Positions 1 through 8,026 of a stretch of DNA of 64,000 nucleotides are shown piece by piece; positions within the stretch are counted from its first letter, which is position 1, and each line of letters starts with the position of its first letter. The translations under genes were made by a program, and so were the position numbers. Source of the stretch: Bog-105 sp965277435. GTDB taxonomy: Bacteria > Acidobacteriota > Terriglobia > Bryobacterales > Bryobacteraceae. The notes beneath the pieces are model-generated. The model had not been told where the DNA came from. It did not search any database and worked only from the letters and a program-made list of their open reading frames with translations. Location of the stretch: positions 2,046,001 through 2,110,000 of the forward strand of contig OZ255821.1 in NCBI GenBank assembly GCA_965277435.1, read 5' to 3'.

Positions 1-660
1 GGCCGGGCGCTTGCCATAGTAAGTGTCGAGCTCGCGGATGGGCATCTGCAGCGTAAGGGCATGCACAGTGATCTCAGTTTCGATTTCGAAGTTATGAGCG
101 AAGATCGGGAAGCCTTTCACGAAACGCCTTGAGAAGGCGCGGTAGCCGGAGAGAATATCCTTAAACCGATCGCCAAACAGCAACGCAACGGTTCCGGTGA
201 GCATGGCGTTACCGAAACGATGCCCAGGACGATAGGCGAGTTCGTCGTCATCCTGGCGACGTCCCACCACCATATCGATTTCGCCCGAGAGCAGGATGGA
301 GAGCATAGCGGGCGCGGACCGGGCGTCGTAGGTGCCGTCGCCGTCAACCATCAAGTAGGCGTCGGCATCGACATCGGCGAACATGCGACGGACTACTTGC
401 CCTTTGCCCTGGAGAGGCACCTGGCGAACCACTGCGCCGGCCGCGGCAGCTACCCGGGCGGTGTTGTCACGTGAGTTATTGTCATAGACGTAAATGGTGG
501 CGGACGGAAGAGCCTGACGAAAATCGGCGACTACCTGGGCGATGGCCTGCTCCTCGTTATAACAGGGAATTAGAACGGCGATGACAGCCTGGGAGAGATC
601 GATGCTAGCAGGTAAATTGTGGGGAAATGGATGCTCTGCTCCCGGTGCTTCCATCCGCAT
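1..660 (-). CDS. Glycosyltransferase family 2, C-terminus cut by window edge
   Basis: The reverse strand is open from an ATG at 660 to the left edge, giving the first 220 residues. The GT-A nucleotide-sugar fold is visible: IPCYNEEQ at about 31-38, YDNNS at 59-63, a GKG loop near 85 and the metal-binding DGDGTYD at 106-112. This is the architecture of dolichol-phosphate-mannose-like or polyprenyl-phosphate glycosyltransferases, which work at the inner face of the cytoplasmic membrane. A stop codon lies directly before the ATG, so the start is either 660 or the second ATG at 654; no clear ribosome site helps choose. It diverges from the membrane protein at 787, and the two could form a lipid-linked sugar synthase and sugar transferase pair. 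That pairing is inferred. The acceptor is unknown and the missing C-terminus prevents finer classification. Confidence 0.9.
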   Translation of the reverse strand, partial: MRMEAPGAEHPFPHNLPASIDLSQAVIAVLIPCYNEEQAIAQVVADFRQALPSATIYVYDNNSRDNTARVAAAAGAVVRQVPLQGKGQVVRRMFADVDADAYLMVDGDGTYDARSAPAMLSILLSGEIDMVVGRRQDDDELAYRPGHRFGNAMLTGTVALLFGDRFKDILSGYRAFSRRFVKGFPIFAHNFEIETEITVHALTLQMPIRELDTYYGKRPA

Positions 661-786
661 TTAGGGCAAAATCGCCATGATTAGTCGTTGAGAGTTCGAG
701 TATAACATCGGGCAGCAAGGCGCGCGCCGCTATATACTTGGACGATTATTGGACGGTCGGAGCCGTTACCAATTCGAAATAAATAC

Positions 787-2505
787 ATGCAAGTACTAAC
801 GTCTACCTTGGATCAGGACGCCGCCGAACGGGGTGAAAGAGTTTCCTATTTTGCCTGGCTCGCGCTGATTTTGTTTGTAGTTTTGTACGCCGTCACACTC
901 CCCGATATAACCGGCGACACCACGGCTTATGTCAGCGACATTCTCGGATATGGACAAAGCGGTGGCGCACGGCCGGATCAAATCTGGGAATTCGGACATT
1001 TGCTCTGGAGACCACTAGGCTATTTTCTCTGGCAGCTCACACAACCGCTGACAGCGACCTTCTTTCGGAGTAACCCGGTGCTTGAGGTGGAGGCGGTACT
1101 GTTTGGTCTGAACTTCCTGGGTGGCGCAGTCCTGAGCGTGGTGGTATTCGCGATCACACGGCGTCTGGGATTGACGAAGCTTCTTGCGCTGGTGGTGAGC
1201 CTGAGTATTTTGCTGAGCAGCGCGGTCCTGCAGTACGTGCATTCGGGAACCTCGTATGTGCCCGGACTGGCTTTGCACATGCTCGGCATCTGGTGCATTC
1301 TCAGAGCGTTACAGCAAACCGCGCGACGGGTTCTCTGGGCCGCGCTGGCCGGCGTGGCGCTCGGACTCGCTTGCGACATCTGGTTTCTCTATATTCTGGG
1401 GCTGCCCGCGGCCTGGCTGGCTGAGTTCCTCTTTCCGGCGAAAAACTTAACCTCGCGAGAACGCATGCGCCTGGTGGCGATCACGATAGGGTCGACGGCT
1501 TTGGTAGGTGTGGTGGCCTACCTGATCGGATTGGCGCTATGCCACATCGGCTCCGCTTCCGCGCTGCGTGCCTGGATTGCAAGCAGCAGCCACGGAATGC
1601 ATGCGGACCGGCCCTGGATCCGGTTCCCGACCGGCATCAGCCGTACCTTTCTCTACCTCGGAGGCGGAGGACTGGCACTGAAACAACTAGTCTTTCGGGA
1701 TCCCTATGCGCCAAGCCGCTGGTCGACGCTGGTCAGTTCGGGCATCTGGAAAATCGCGCTGGTCTTTCTAACGCTAGGCGCCGTGACGTGGTATGTGGGA
1801 CGAATGCGTGCCGGACGCGCCGCGCTTGCGCTGCTCCTGACGGCAGCCATACCCACCTTCTCATTCGCCTTCCTGTTCGACACGAGTTCGCCCGAACGCT
1901 ATTTGCCGTTATACGCGGGACTTATCCCGGCGATTTGTTTCGTTTTGACGCAGCGTGACGGGATGCGAGTGCCGCGCTGGCTGCTGGCCCTATTTTTCGC
2001 AGCGCTGCTACTGGTGAATGTAAAGACCTACGCCTTCGATGTGCGTGCTTCAGGGGGAGACACTGCCGAACGGGCACGCCTAATGCACGAGCATACGCAA
2101 GGAAAAGGCGTGACGATGATCATGTCGTTTAACGATCCGCTGTCGACGTATTTCAACCGGCACCCGTTCGATCCGGCCAATCAGCAGAATGCCTTGCCGC
2201 TCTATCACGTCTTCGATTTTGCGACCTTAGGGAAGACTTCGTGGAGGACGGGTGCGTCGTGCCGGGTCCTCCGGACGTGGCGCGATGGCGGCGAGGCGTG
2301 GCTCTCGAAGCGCTTTCTCGCAACAAGGCCGGAGCCCGATTGGGCTTGGGTCGAGAGTGATCATCCCACGGTGCGGTGGGTCGACACCAGCCGTTTTTTT
2401 CGTGGACTCGACGCCGATTCCGAGGTGGGCGGGGCAGACGGCTTTGTGCGGATTGCCCGGAGCGAGAAGAATCGGGCGGAGTTGCAAGAGGCGTGCGGCG
2501 ACTAG
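787..2505 (+). CDS. Polytopic membrane protein, GT-C glycosyltransferase-like
   Basis: This 572-residue protein begins with a short hydrophilic segment, then a first membrane span at about 22-40. The following loop holds a GDTTAY motif near residue 47, resembling the acidic first periplasmic loop of GT-C enzymes (ArnT/PMT type). Roughly ten more hydrophobic spans follow up to about residue 420. The last 140 residues are soluble and probably periplasmic. No specific family was recognised. A GT-C role using a polyprenyl-phosphate sugar made by the neighbouring GT2 is an inference from topology and context. It could equally be an unrelated polytopic protein of the exopolysaccharide locus. The ATG at 787 gives a positively charged short N-terminus and is accepted, although no strong ribosome site precedes it. 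Confidence 0.8.
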   Translation: MQVLTSTLDQDAAERGERVSYFAWLALILFVVLYAVTLPDITGDTTAYVSDILGYGQSGGARPDQIWEFGHLLWRPLGYFLWQLTQPLTATFFRSNPVLEVEAVLFGLNFLGGAVLSVVVFAITRRLGLTKLLALVVSLSILLSSAVLQYVHSGTSYVPGLALHMLGIWCILRALQQTARRVLWAALAGVALGLACDIWFLYILGLPAAWLAEFLFPAKNLTSRERMRLVAITIGSTALVGVVAYLIGLALCHIGSASALRAWIASSSHGMHADRPWIRFPTGISRTFLYLGGGGLALKQLVFRDPYAPSRWSTLVSSGIWKIALVFLTLGAVTWYVGRMRAGRAALALLLTAAIPTFSFAFLFDTSSPERYLPLYAGLIPAICFVLTQRDGMRVPRWLLALFFAALLLVNVKTYAFDVRASGGDTAERARLMHEHTQGKGVTMIMSFNDPLSTYFNRHPFDPANQQNALPLYHVFDFATLGKTSWRTGASCRVLRTWRDGGEAWLSKRFLATRPEPDWAWVESDHPTVRWVDTSRFFRGLDADSEVGGADGFVRIARSEKNRAELQEACGD

Positions 2506-2569
2506 CTGGGGGAAATGCTCTTTCGCGTCGGGGTTCCCCAAGAGCGAGCACAGGTTGCGGGTACTCTGT

Positions 2570-2739
2570 GGGCCAATGCCACTTACTTTTGACACAAGCC
2601 CGGAAATTTGGGAAAAGATACTGCGGCTCGTGGCGGCTTTCAGCCGGAAAATGCCGCCAGGAATGGCGGCATAGCAGGCCTGGCGACCCGCTCCAACGTG
2701 ACAGTGAAATGTTCTGGGAAAAGTAAGTGACATTGACCC
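2570..2739. mobile_element. 170-bp MITE-like element with 21-bp terminal inverted repeats
   Basis: Positions 2570-2590 and 2719-2739 form inverted repeats matching at 19 of 21 bases, sharing the core CACTTACTTTT. The interior holds a perfect 8-bp hairpin at 2651-2672 (arms ATGCCGCC and GGCGGCAT) and no credible gene. The size, matching termini and lack of coding capacity are those of a non-autonomous transposable element. It lies 36 bp beyond the point where homology to the DUF5615 toxin stops, so it may have taken part in the loss of that gene. No clear target-site duplication could be seen. A transposase that could act on these ends was not found in the window. Confidence 0.6.
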
Positions 2740-2775
2740 TCTAGGGATGCTGGACTTGGGCGCGGATCGCGCGGG

Positions 2776-2814
2776 CAGCTTAGGTGAAAGATTGGCGTCG
2801 AAGAGAAGCTTCAC
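2776..2814 (-). pseudogene. Truncated DUF5615 (PIN-like) toxin, N-terminus only
   Basis: A GTG at 2814 overlaps the stop of the upstream DUF433 gene (GTGA), which is the usual arrangement of DUF433-DUF5615 pairs. The first 13 residues read MKLLFDANLSPKL, the strongly conserved start of DUF5615 PIN-like ribonuclease toxins, including the first catalytic Asp. Homology then ends abruptly. The frame stays open but encodes arginine- and proline-rich sequence that runs through the MITE-like element at 2570-2739. No catalytic core remains, so this is a remnant rather than an active toxin. The cause, deletion or insertion, cannot be settled from this sequence alone. Confidence 0.65.
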
Positions 2815-3044
2815 CGTGCCGTTCGATCGAGGAGCTGAGAGGTATAAGCGTAGACGGCTTTAAAGTCGTCTTTCTCGAGATAGGGATAATCGCTCAGGAT
2901 CTGGTCTTCGGTAGCACCCGCCGCCAGCCAAACTAGAACGTCTTTGACGGCGACACGCGTACTGCGGATGCTGGGTTGGCCGGAACGCACGTCCGGCACG
3001 ACTGTGATCCGGGAAAGATACTGATCCACAGGCGTCGTGCTCAT
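2811..3044 (-). CDS. DUF433 antitoxin-like DNA-binding protein
   Basis: This is a 77-residue protein of DUF433 size. Its conserved core runs over about residues 7-70: a start like YLSRITVVPDVRSGQPSIRSTR, slightly shortened here, then an ILSDYPYLE segment followed by an AVYAY helix. DUF433 proteins are small winged-helix-like proteins that usually precede a DUF5615 PIN-like toxin, and are taken to be antitoxins that bind the toxin and repress the operon. Here the toxin is reduced to its first residues, so the antitoxin appears to be an orphan. A short GGAA ribosome site lies just before the ATG at 3044. A function beyond autoregulation is unknown. Confidence 0.85.
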   Translation of the reverse strand: MSTTPVDQYLSRITVVPDVRSGQPSIRSTRVAVKDVLVWLAAGATEDQILSDYPYLEKDDFKAVYAYTSQLLDRTAR

Positions 3045-3151
3045 ATTTCCATTATGAAGAAGTGCAAGCGATATTGCGCGAGTACGGAATAATCTGGAAT
3101 GTTTTGTCGGGTGTTCGGCCGCTATACTGATGAAGCGAGCCCCCTTCTTTA

Positions 3152-4573
3152 ATGTCGCAGTTTAAGCCCAGCCGCCAGGCGTACAAACCCGTCCGGCCGA
3201 GTTCCTTTTCGTCCGGGGCGCTGGCGCTGGAAGAGCCGCCTTCCCCTGAGACTGGTTCGGTCAGGGATCGGCCCGAAGCGCCCGCTGAAACGTCCGCACA
3301 GCCGGCCAGTTCGGTGGAACGGGCAGCGCTGCATTTCACGATGCTGTTTCTGTTCTTCCGAATCAGCTTCGCGCACGAATTTCTAACATCCAAAATCCAT
3401 ATCGATTTGCACTTGCTTATGTTGCTTGGCGGTGCCAGCTTTCTGACTGCGCTCTTGACCGGGAAACTATTGTCGGCGGCGCGGGATCGGATTGCAACCT
3501 TATGGCTGCTCTTTGCCTTGTGCTTATTTTGTGCCACAATCTTCAGTTCCTGGCGTGGCGGATCGCTTCCTCTGCTGTTCGAGTATTTGCGAACCGCTCT
3601 GCCGCTGGTGCTCCTGATTCCGGCGGTCGCCCACACCAAGCAAGACATCATCAAACTGGTGAAAACTGTGGGATGGGCCGGTATTGCGGTGATTGCACTC
3701 GGTTTTAGCACCAAAACTATTCTCGATGGAAGAATCGTGCTGTCGGACGCTTCGAGTATCGGAGATTCGAACGACTATGCGGCTTACTTGATCTTCGTTT
3801 TTCCGGTGGTGCTCTATTTCCTGTACGGCATTAATCGAAATCCCTTTCTGAAGGCTTTGGGGTTGGTGGTGATTCCAGGGGGCGTGTTTCAGATTCTGAG
3901 TTCGGGATCGCGCGGGGGACTGGTCGGGATTGCGGCGACGCTATTGCTGGTGGTGATAATGGGTTCGCCAAGGGTGAAGATTGCCCTCCTGTTAGGCGTC
4001 CCGACGCTCGCGATGCTCGCTATCCCGTTTATTCCAGGAAAAGCCGCCGACCGGTTTGCTTCGTTGTTCAAGAGCGCCGCCGAGGACAAAACGGATGCCA
4101 CGGCCTCCAGTGAAGCCCGGCGCAGATTACTGGAACAGAGCCTCACATTGACCATGGAGCATCCGGTTCTTGGTGTTGGGCCCGGTCAGTTCATGGACAG
4201 CGAAAGCGGGTTGGCGAACGAATCGGGTGTGAAGGGCATGTGGCACCAGACTCATAACACCTATACCCAGGTCTCCAGTGAGTGCGGTATTCCGGCGCTG
4301 CTGTTTTTCCTGGCGGCGATAATCACTACCCTAAAACGACTCTGGCGGACCACCAAGGCGCCCGATCCTGTCCTGGCAGCAATCGCCCAGGTGGTGCTCA
4401 TCTCGACGTTCGGGTTTGCCATGTGCGTGACGTTCCTCAGCCATGCTTATGACTTCCCGCTGATTGTGACGAGCGGGTTAGCAATTGCGATCACTCGTTT
4501 GGTGCCGCGATCCAATGAAGACGCCGTCCAGGGGCGTGCGGTAATAGCGCATCCGATTCCGCAAGCTTCTTGA
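3152..4573 (+). CDS. O-antigen ligase / Wzy-type polymerase family membrane protein
   Basis: The protein has 473 residues. The first 60 are hydrophilic and rich in proline and serine, followed by about eleven membrane spans. Between the later spans a large loop ends in THNTYTQVSSECG at about residue 366-378. This is the Wzy_C signature, in which the conserved H and the E-x-G pattern are catalytic in WaaL ligases and Wzy polymerases. Members move or polymerise lipid-linked glycans at the periplasmic face of the membrane. Ligase and polymerase cannot be told apart from sequence alone. The frameshifted acyltransferase that follows in the same direction and the GT genes upstream fit a surface-glycan locus. 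The long cytoplasmic leader is unusual. A later methionine near residue 64 could be the true start, but the ATG at 3152 keeps the frame open throughout. Confidence 0.88.
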   Translation: MSQFKPSRQAYKPVRPSSFSSGALALEEPPSPETGSVRDRPEAPAETSAQPASSVERAALHFTMLFLFFRISFAHEFLTSKIHIDLHLLMLLGGASFLTALLTGKLLSAARDRIATLWLLFALCLFCATIFSSWRGGSLPLLFEYLRTALPLVLLIPAVAHTKQDIIKLVKTVGWAGIAVIALGFSTKTILDGRIVLSDASSIGDSNDYAAYLIFVFPVVLYFLYGINRNPFLKALGLVVIPGGVFQILSSGSRGGLVGIAATLLLVVIMGSPRVKIALLLGVPTLAMLAIPFIPGKAADRFASLFKSAAEDKTDATASSEARRRLLEQSLTLTMEHPVLGVGPGQFMDSESGLANESGVKGMWHQTHNTYTQVSSECGIPALLFFLAAIITTLKRLWRTTKAPDPVLAAIAQVVLISTFGFAMCVTFLSHAYDFPLIVTSGLAIAITRLVPRSNEDAVQGRAVIAHPIPQAS

Positions 4574-4751
4574 GGTAAATCGGGCTTACAATCTACTCCC
4601 TGGCATTTGCAGACAGGTAAAATGCTAGCAACGAGCGCACAAGGTACGGCTGCGCGCCGCCATTCGGAAAAGGAACTCGCGTGTCCTTCGGGCGGAGCGC
4701 TTGATCCTGCGCCAGTTGTGCGCGTGTTCTGTAGAAGAGGTAGAGGTCTTA

Positions 4752-5836
4752 TTGAGCGCTGATCGTGACGAACTGCGGCTGAACGCAAGCACAGAATCGC
4801 ACAATCTTGATTTCCTTCGGTCGGTGGCAATTTCGGCCGTTTTATTCGATCATTGTTCACGCACCCTAGGGTTCAACCAGTTCGGCCCGATTGGCCGTTC
4901 GGGCGTGTTGCTATTTTTCGTGCATACGGCGCTGGTGCTGATGTTTTCGCTCGAAAGATTGCAAAGGCGCGGCCGGCACTTTGTCGTTCCTTTTTACCTG
5001 CAGCGGCTGTTTCGTATCTATCCGCTTTGTTTAGTCTGCATCGCAGTCGTACTGCTTTTCCACATACCCGGGCAGGAACCGCAGATGTGGCGGCACTGGG
5101 GATGGATTTGGCGGAACATTCTGATGATTCAGAATTTTACCTTTACTCCCTATTTGAGCGGGCCGCTCTGGAGCCTACCCTACGAACTGCAGATGTATGT
5201 TGTATTGCCATTTGTCTTTTTAGCGGCGCGTCGAAAACATGCCCTGTTGAATATTGCCGCGATTTGGCTAATCGGCGCCGCTTCAGCGATATGGCTCAAT
5301 CGCTATTACCTGCAGCATTACGGTCCGCATTACGACGACTCGCTGCATAGCCCGGTGACCTGGTTCGTACCGTGTTTCCTGGGCGGGGTGATCGCCTTCA
5401 TTCTCTCTAAACGGACGAGGATTAGCTTGCCGGTTGCCATTCTGCCACCGGTGTTGCTGGCCTTTATTGTCGGCATTTTCTATTTCCCCATCCGGCATAC
5501 TGACTGGTATTTGTGTACCGCGTTGGGCGTTGCTTTGCCGCAGATACGGAGTTAGCGAGCCGCTCATTAGCAGCGGTTTGTCATAACATCGCAAAGTATT
5601 CGTACGGAGTCTATCTGAGTCACGCGCCGCTACTGTGGCTGGTGTTCCAACATGGGACCGGCATACCCAATGCGTTTCGCTGGCTAGCATTTTGGAGCCT
5701 GCTGGCGATAGTGTCAGTTGTTTGCTATCGAGTGATTGAGAAGCCGATGATCGACGTGGGGCGCACGCTCGCACGACGTCTTGAAGACAAAGCTGAATCG
5801 ATGACACCCAAAGCTGACGCCCTCGTCAATTCTTGA
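4752..5836 (+). pseudogene. Acyltransferase 3 family membrane protein, frameshifted
   Basis: The first part reads SHNLDFLRSVAISAVLFDH and then FFVHTALVL, the N-terminus of acyltransferase-3 (OafA/YrhL type) enzymes that put acetyl or other acyl groups on surface sugars. About eight membrane spans follow, and this frame stops at 5555. The C-terminal block, with KYSYGVYLSHAP and a VIEKP motif, continues in another frame from about 5530 to 5836. One missing base near 5545 would join the two halves into a normal-length protein. A recent mutation and a sequence error are equally possible. The TTG at 4752 is preferred because GAGG lies five bases upstream; another TTG at 4701 is in frame without such a site. 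The 3' end overlaps the convergent BON gene by 11 bases. Confidence 0.8.
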
Positions 5837-6383
5837 CCACTTGCAGGTTATTGGTGACGCTGAAGACGTTCGGAACTGAATTGGCGCGGATGCCGATGAG
5901 ATCTTTATCCCCTTGGTTTGCGACGGCGCCTTCGAGCGTCACATGCCCGTTATCCACGATGACATGAATGCTCGGCAACGCGCGGTAACCGTACCGGTCC
6001 CCAATCGACGGGTCACCATAAATGACGCGAGCTACGGCGCGGCGAATCTGCCAGTCGAAATCGGAAAGCGGCAGGACTTTGATCTCGTTTGTGACTTGTG
6101 TGACGCCTTCAATATGCTTGACAACTCCTTCGGCGTCAGACTTGAGCGTCGGCCTGGTAACGGCGCCCACTAACGTCACCGTGGAACCATTCACGCGAAA
6201 GCCGAGATCGTCGAAAATCGAGTAGTAGGGCAGCGTCACAAGCTGATGGCGAACTTCCTGGATCAAACGAACCTCGCCCGACGGACCCTGCATATAGGGG
6301 TCCATGTGATTGTTTTGTGCCGCCGCTCCAAAAGGCAGCGTGAACAGCGTAACGAGAGCGAGGGAAACAAAGGCGTGCCGCAT
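5826..6383 (-). CDS. Exported protein with two BON domains
   Basis: The 185-residue product starts with a signal peptide (hydrophobic core followed by GAAAQ at about residues 19-23). Two BON domains follow, at about 40-105 and 115-183. Each shows the typical pattern of a valine-rich strand, a VTLVGAVTR or VTLEGAV turn, then an ...I.GV..V.N.I/L motif. BON domains, as in OsmY, bind phospholipid surfaces in the periplasm and are linked to osmotic and envelope stress. The gene lies about 70 bases behind yceH on the same strand and may be the last member of that operon. It overlaps the frameshifted acyltransferase at its 3' end. The family call is firm; the physiological role is inferred. Confidence 0.92.
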   Translation of the reverse strand: MRHAFVSLALVTLFTLPFGAAAQNNHMDPYMQGPSGEVRLIQEVRHQLVTLPYYSIFDDLGFRVNGSTVTLVGAVTRPTLKSDAEGVVKHIEGVTQVTNEIKVLPLSDFDWQIRRAVARVIYGDPSIGDRYGYRALPSIHVIVDNGHVTLEGAVANQGDKDLIGIRANSVPNVFSVTNNLQVVKN

Positions 6384-6453
6384 CGAAAAGATCTCCTAAA
6401 GCTTAGACGAGCGAGGCTGGATGAATGTACCGAAATCGTTCAGTAGGCGCCGC

Positions 6454-7107
6454 TTACCGCAGGAGTTGCGATTCGAGAGAGTCAAAGCGCGCTTTCAGAT
6501 CGTTGAAATCGGAGCGCAGGCGATCCAGTTCTTGTTCGAGTTGATTCAGTTTTGACGGCTGAGCGGTGGAACTGGTTTCCGAAGGCGCCTCGAAGACAGG
6601 TTCCCCCGCGAACAGATGGGCAAAGCGAGCTTCCTTCTGACCAGGCTGGCGGGCGAGTTTCTTGACGAGCGGGGGCTCTGTCTCGGATAGCTTGTCAAGC
6701 AGGCGCTCCACTTCAGTGAGATCGCCGAAAGAGAAGAGGCGTTCGCTACGATCCTTGATTTCGCCGAGCGTTTGCGGACCTCGCAGGAACAAGACGCAGA
6801 GAACGGCGGATTCGCGGCGGCCCAGGTTGAGAGTTTCTGAAAGGCGCTGCCCGTACTTATCGACCCGGCCGCTGCCGGTGACAAAGAGAGCGAACTTTTT
6901 GGCCCGCAGACCTTCGAGCGCCCGCTCGACTGTGTCGCCATCGTACGCGACAACGGGATCGCGATTGGATTTCTGGTTGCACCCGTTGACGAGCGCATTG
7001 AGCGAAAGCGGATAGTATTCCGGTGTGGTGGCCTCTTTTTCGAGGAGCGTTCCCAGAACCCGGACTTCTACTTCATCCAGCCGGACGACAGATTCACGGT
7101 CTGACAT
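6454..7107 (-). CDS. yceH: YceH family (DUF480) protein
   Basis: This 217-residue protein begins with RLDEVEVRVLGTLLEKEATTP and then YYPLSLNALV and CNQKSNRDPV, the hallmark N-terminus of the YceH/DUF480 family. Two winged-helix domains cover about 8-90 and 95-165. The C-terminal 45 residues form a short coiled coil (LNQLEQELDRLRSDFNDLKARFDSL, quoted here only as a heptad-like pattern of leucines). Family members are small, probably dimeric, and of unknown function. The ATG at 7107 overlaps the end of the upstream DUF697-like gene by 14 bases, which suggests translational coupling. Nothing visible indicates a DNA target. Confidence 0.93.
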   Translation of the reverse strand: MSDRESVVRLDEVEVRVLGTLLEKEATTPEYYPLSLNALVNGCNQKSNRDPVVAYDGDTVERALEGLRAKKFALFVTGSGRVDKYGQRLSETLNLGRRESAVLCVLFLRGPQTLGEIKDRSERLFSFGDLTEVERLLDKLSETEPPLVKKLARQPGQKEARFAHLFAGEPVFEAPSETSSTAQPSKLNQLEQELDRLRSDFNDLKARFDSLESQLLR

Positions 7108-8026
7108 CGGACGGAATCGTAATCGGCGGGCGCGAGTCTCCTGGCTTTCCGGTAAAGCGGGCAGCCAGATCCGGGCGCAGGAATGTCAGGAGTTTCAGGG
7201 CGACTGTTTTGCCCTGGCGAAAGGCATCCGCGTACAAGCGGTCACGCTCTTCACGCGTATAGGTAAAACCGATGCTGTAAAACCGATCGAGCGAGAGGCC
7301 AAGGACCTTGGTGCCGGCATAGGCCACGGCGGCTTTACCTATTAGTCCGCCGCCAAAAGGAATTTTGCCCACGACCTGGCGGGCTAGGGCGCGCCAGCCG
7401 AAGGCGCTGCCGATCACCATGGCGATTTCCGATTTCTGGTGCATGTAGCCCACTTCGTGATCGCTGGCGGCGGCGATCTGGAAGGCCATACGCACCTGGT
7501 TCATCGTGAGGAAGGCTGTATCGGAGGCAAACTCAGCCACCGCCCAGGGCAGTTCGATCACGCTGGGGATGACATCCGGCAGCGCTGTGGCGACCGAGAA
7601 GAGAGTGTTTTCGCGACAGGTCCTGGCAATGACTTTTTCCACGAAGGGCTTGCGAAAGGGAGGAAACGATTTCGCGAGCGGCACAGCCATGTCCGGGTAC
7701 AGATCGAGAATCTTGAGTACGAATTCTTTGCTGTGGTCGGGGTGAAAAATCACGGCGTTCGGCGGTGCGGGCGTACGTTCGTCGTAGACATGAAGTTCGG
7801 TGAGCGAGCCAGTGGTGGCGTAGGGCGCCCGAGTAAGCAGGATGGCAGATTCGCGGCGTCGAGCCGGGCTGAGGTCGCTCAGGAAAAAAGTTTCCAACTG
7901 TCCGAACGAGTCGTTATCGGAGGCGTGCAGTACCACACGCACGGAGCGCTCGCTCATTTCGCGCACCTCGTTCGGGTTGAGCGTGCTGATGGCCTTCTTA
8001 ATGTTGACAAGTCCGTCGAGTATCAT
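7094..8026 (-). CDS. Uncharacterised protein with DUF697-like membrane segment
   Basis: No precise family was recognised. The ATG at 8026 is chosen because it overlaps the upstream stop as ATGA and has AGAGGA six bases before it; a longer in-frame start at 8098 is less likely. The product has 310 residues. Residues 20-145 look like a soluble alpha/beta region. After that comes a helical region with FGWRALARQVVGKIPFGGG followed by a glycine/alanine-rich segment ending GTKVLG. This resembles DUF697, a hydrophobic domain found in membrane-associated GTPases such as YcjF, but no GTPase motifs are present here. It is sandwiched between the nuclease-like gene and yceH with overlaps at both ends, so the three are probably co-translated. 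Confidence 0.75.
   Translation of the reverse strand: MILDGLVNIKKAISTLNPNEVREMSERSVRVVLHASDNDSFGQLETFFLSDLSPARRRESAILLTRAPYATTGSLTELHVYDERTPAPPNAVIFHPDHSKEFVLKILDLYPDMAVPLAKSFPPFRKPFVEKVIARTCRENTLFSVATALPDVIPSVIELPWAVAEFASDTAFLTMNQVRMAFQIAAASDHEVGYMHQKSEIAMVIGSAFGWRALARQVVGKIPFGGGLIGKAAVAYAGTKVLGLSLDRFYSIGFTYTREERDRLYADAFRQGKTVALKLLTFLRPDLAARFTGKPGDSRPPITIPSDVRP

Noticed and set aside
2227..2814. 195-aa minus-strand frame as a complete toxin gene
   Set aside because: Only its first 13 residues match the toxin family. The rest runs through the MITE-like element and antisense to the membrane protein gene, with arginine- and proline-rich composition.
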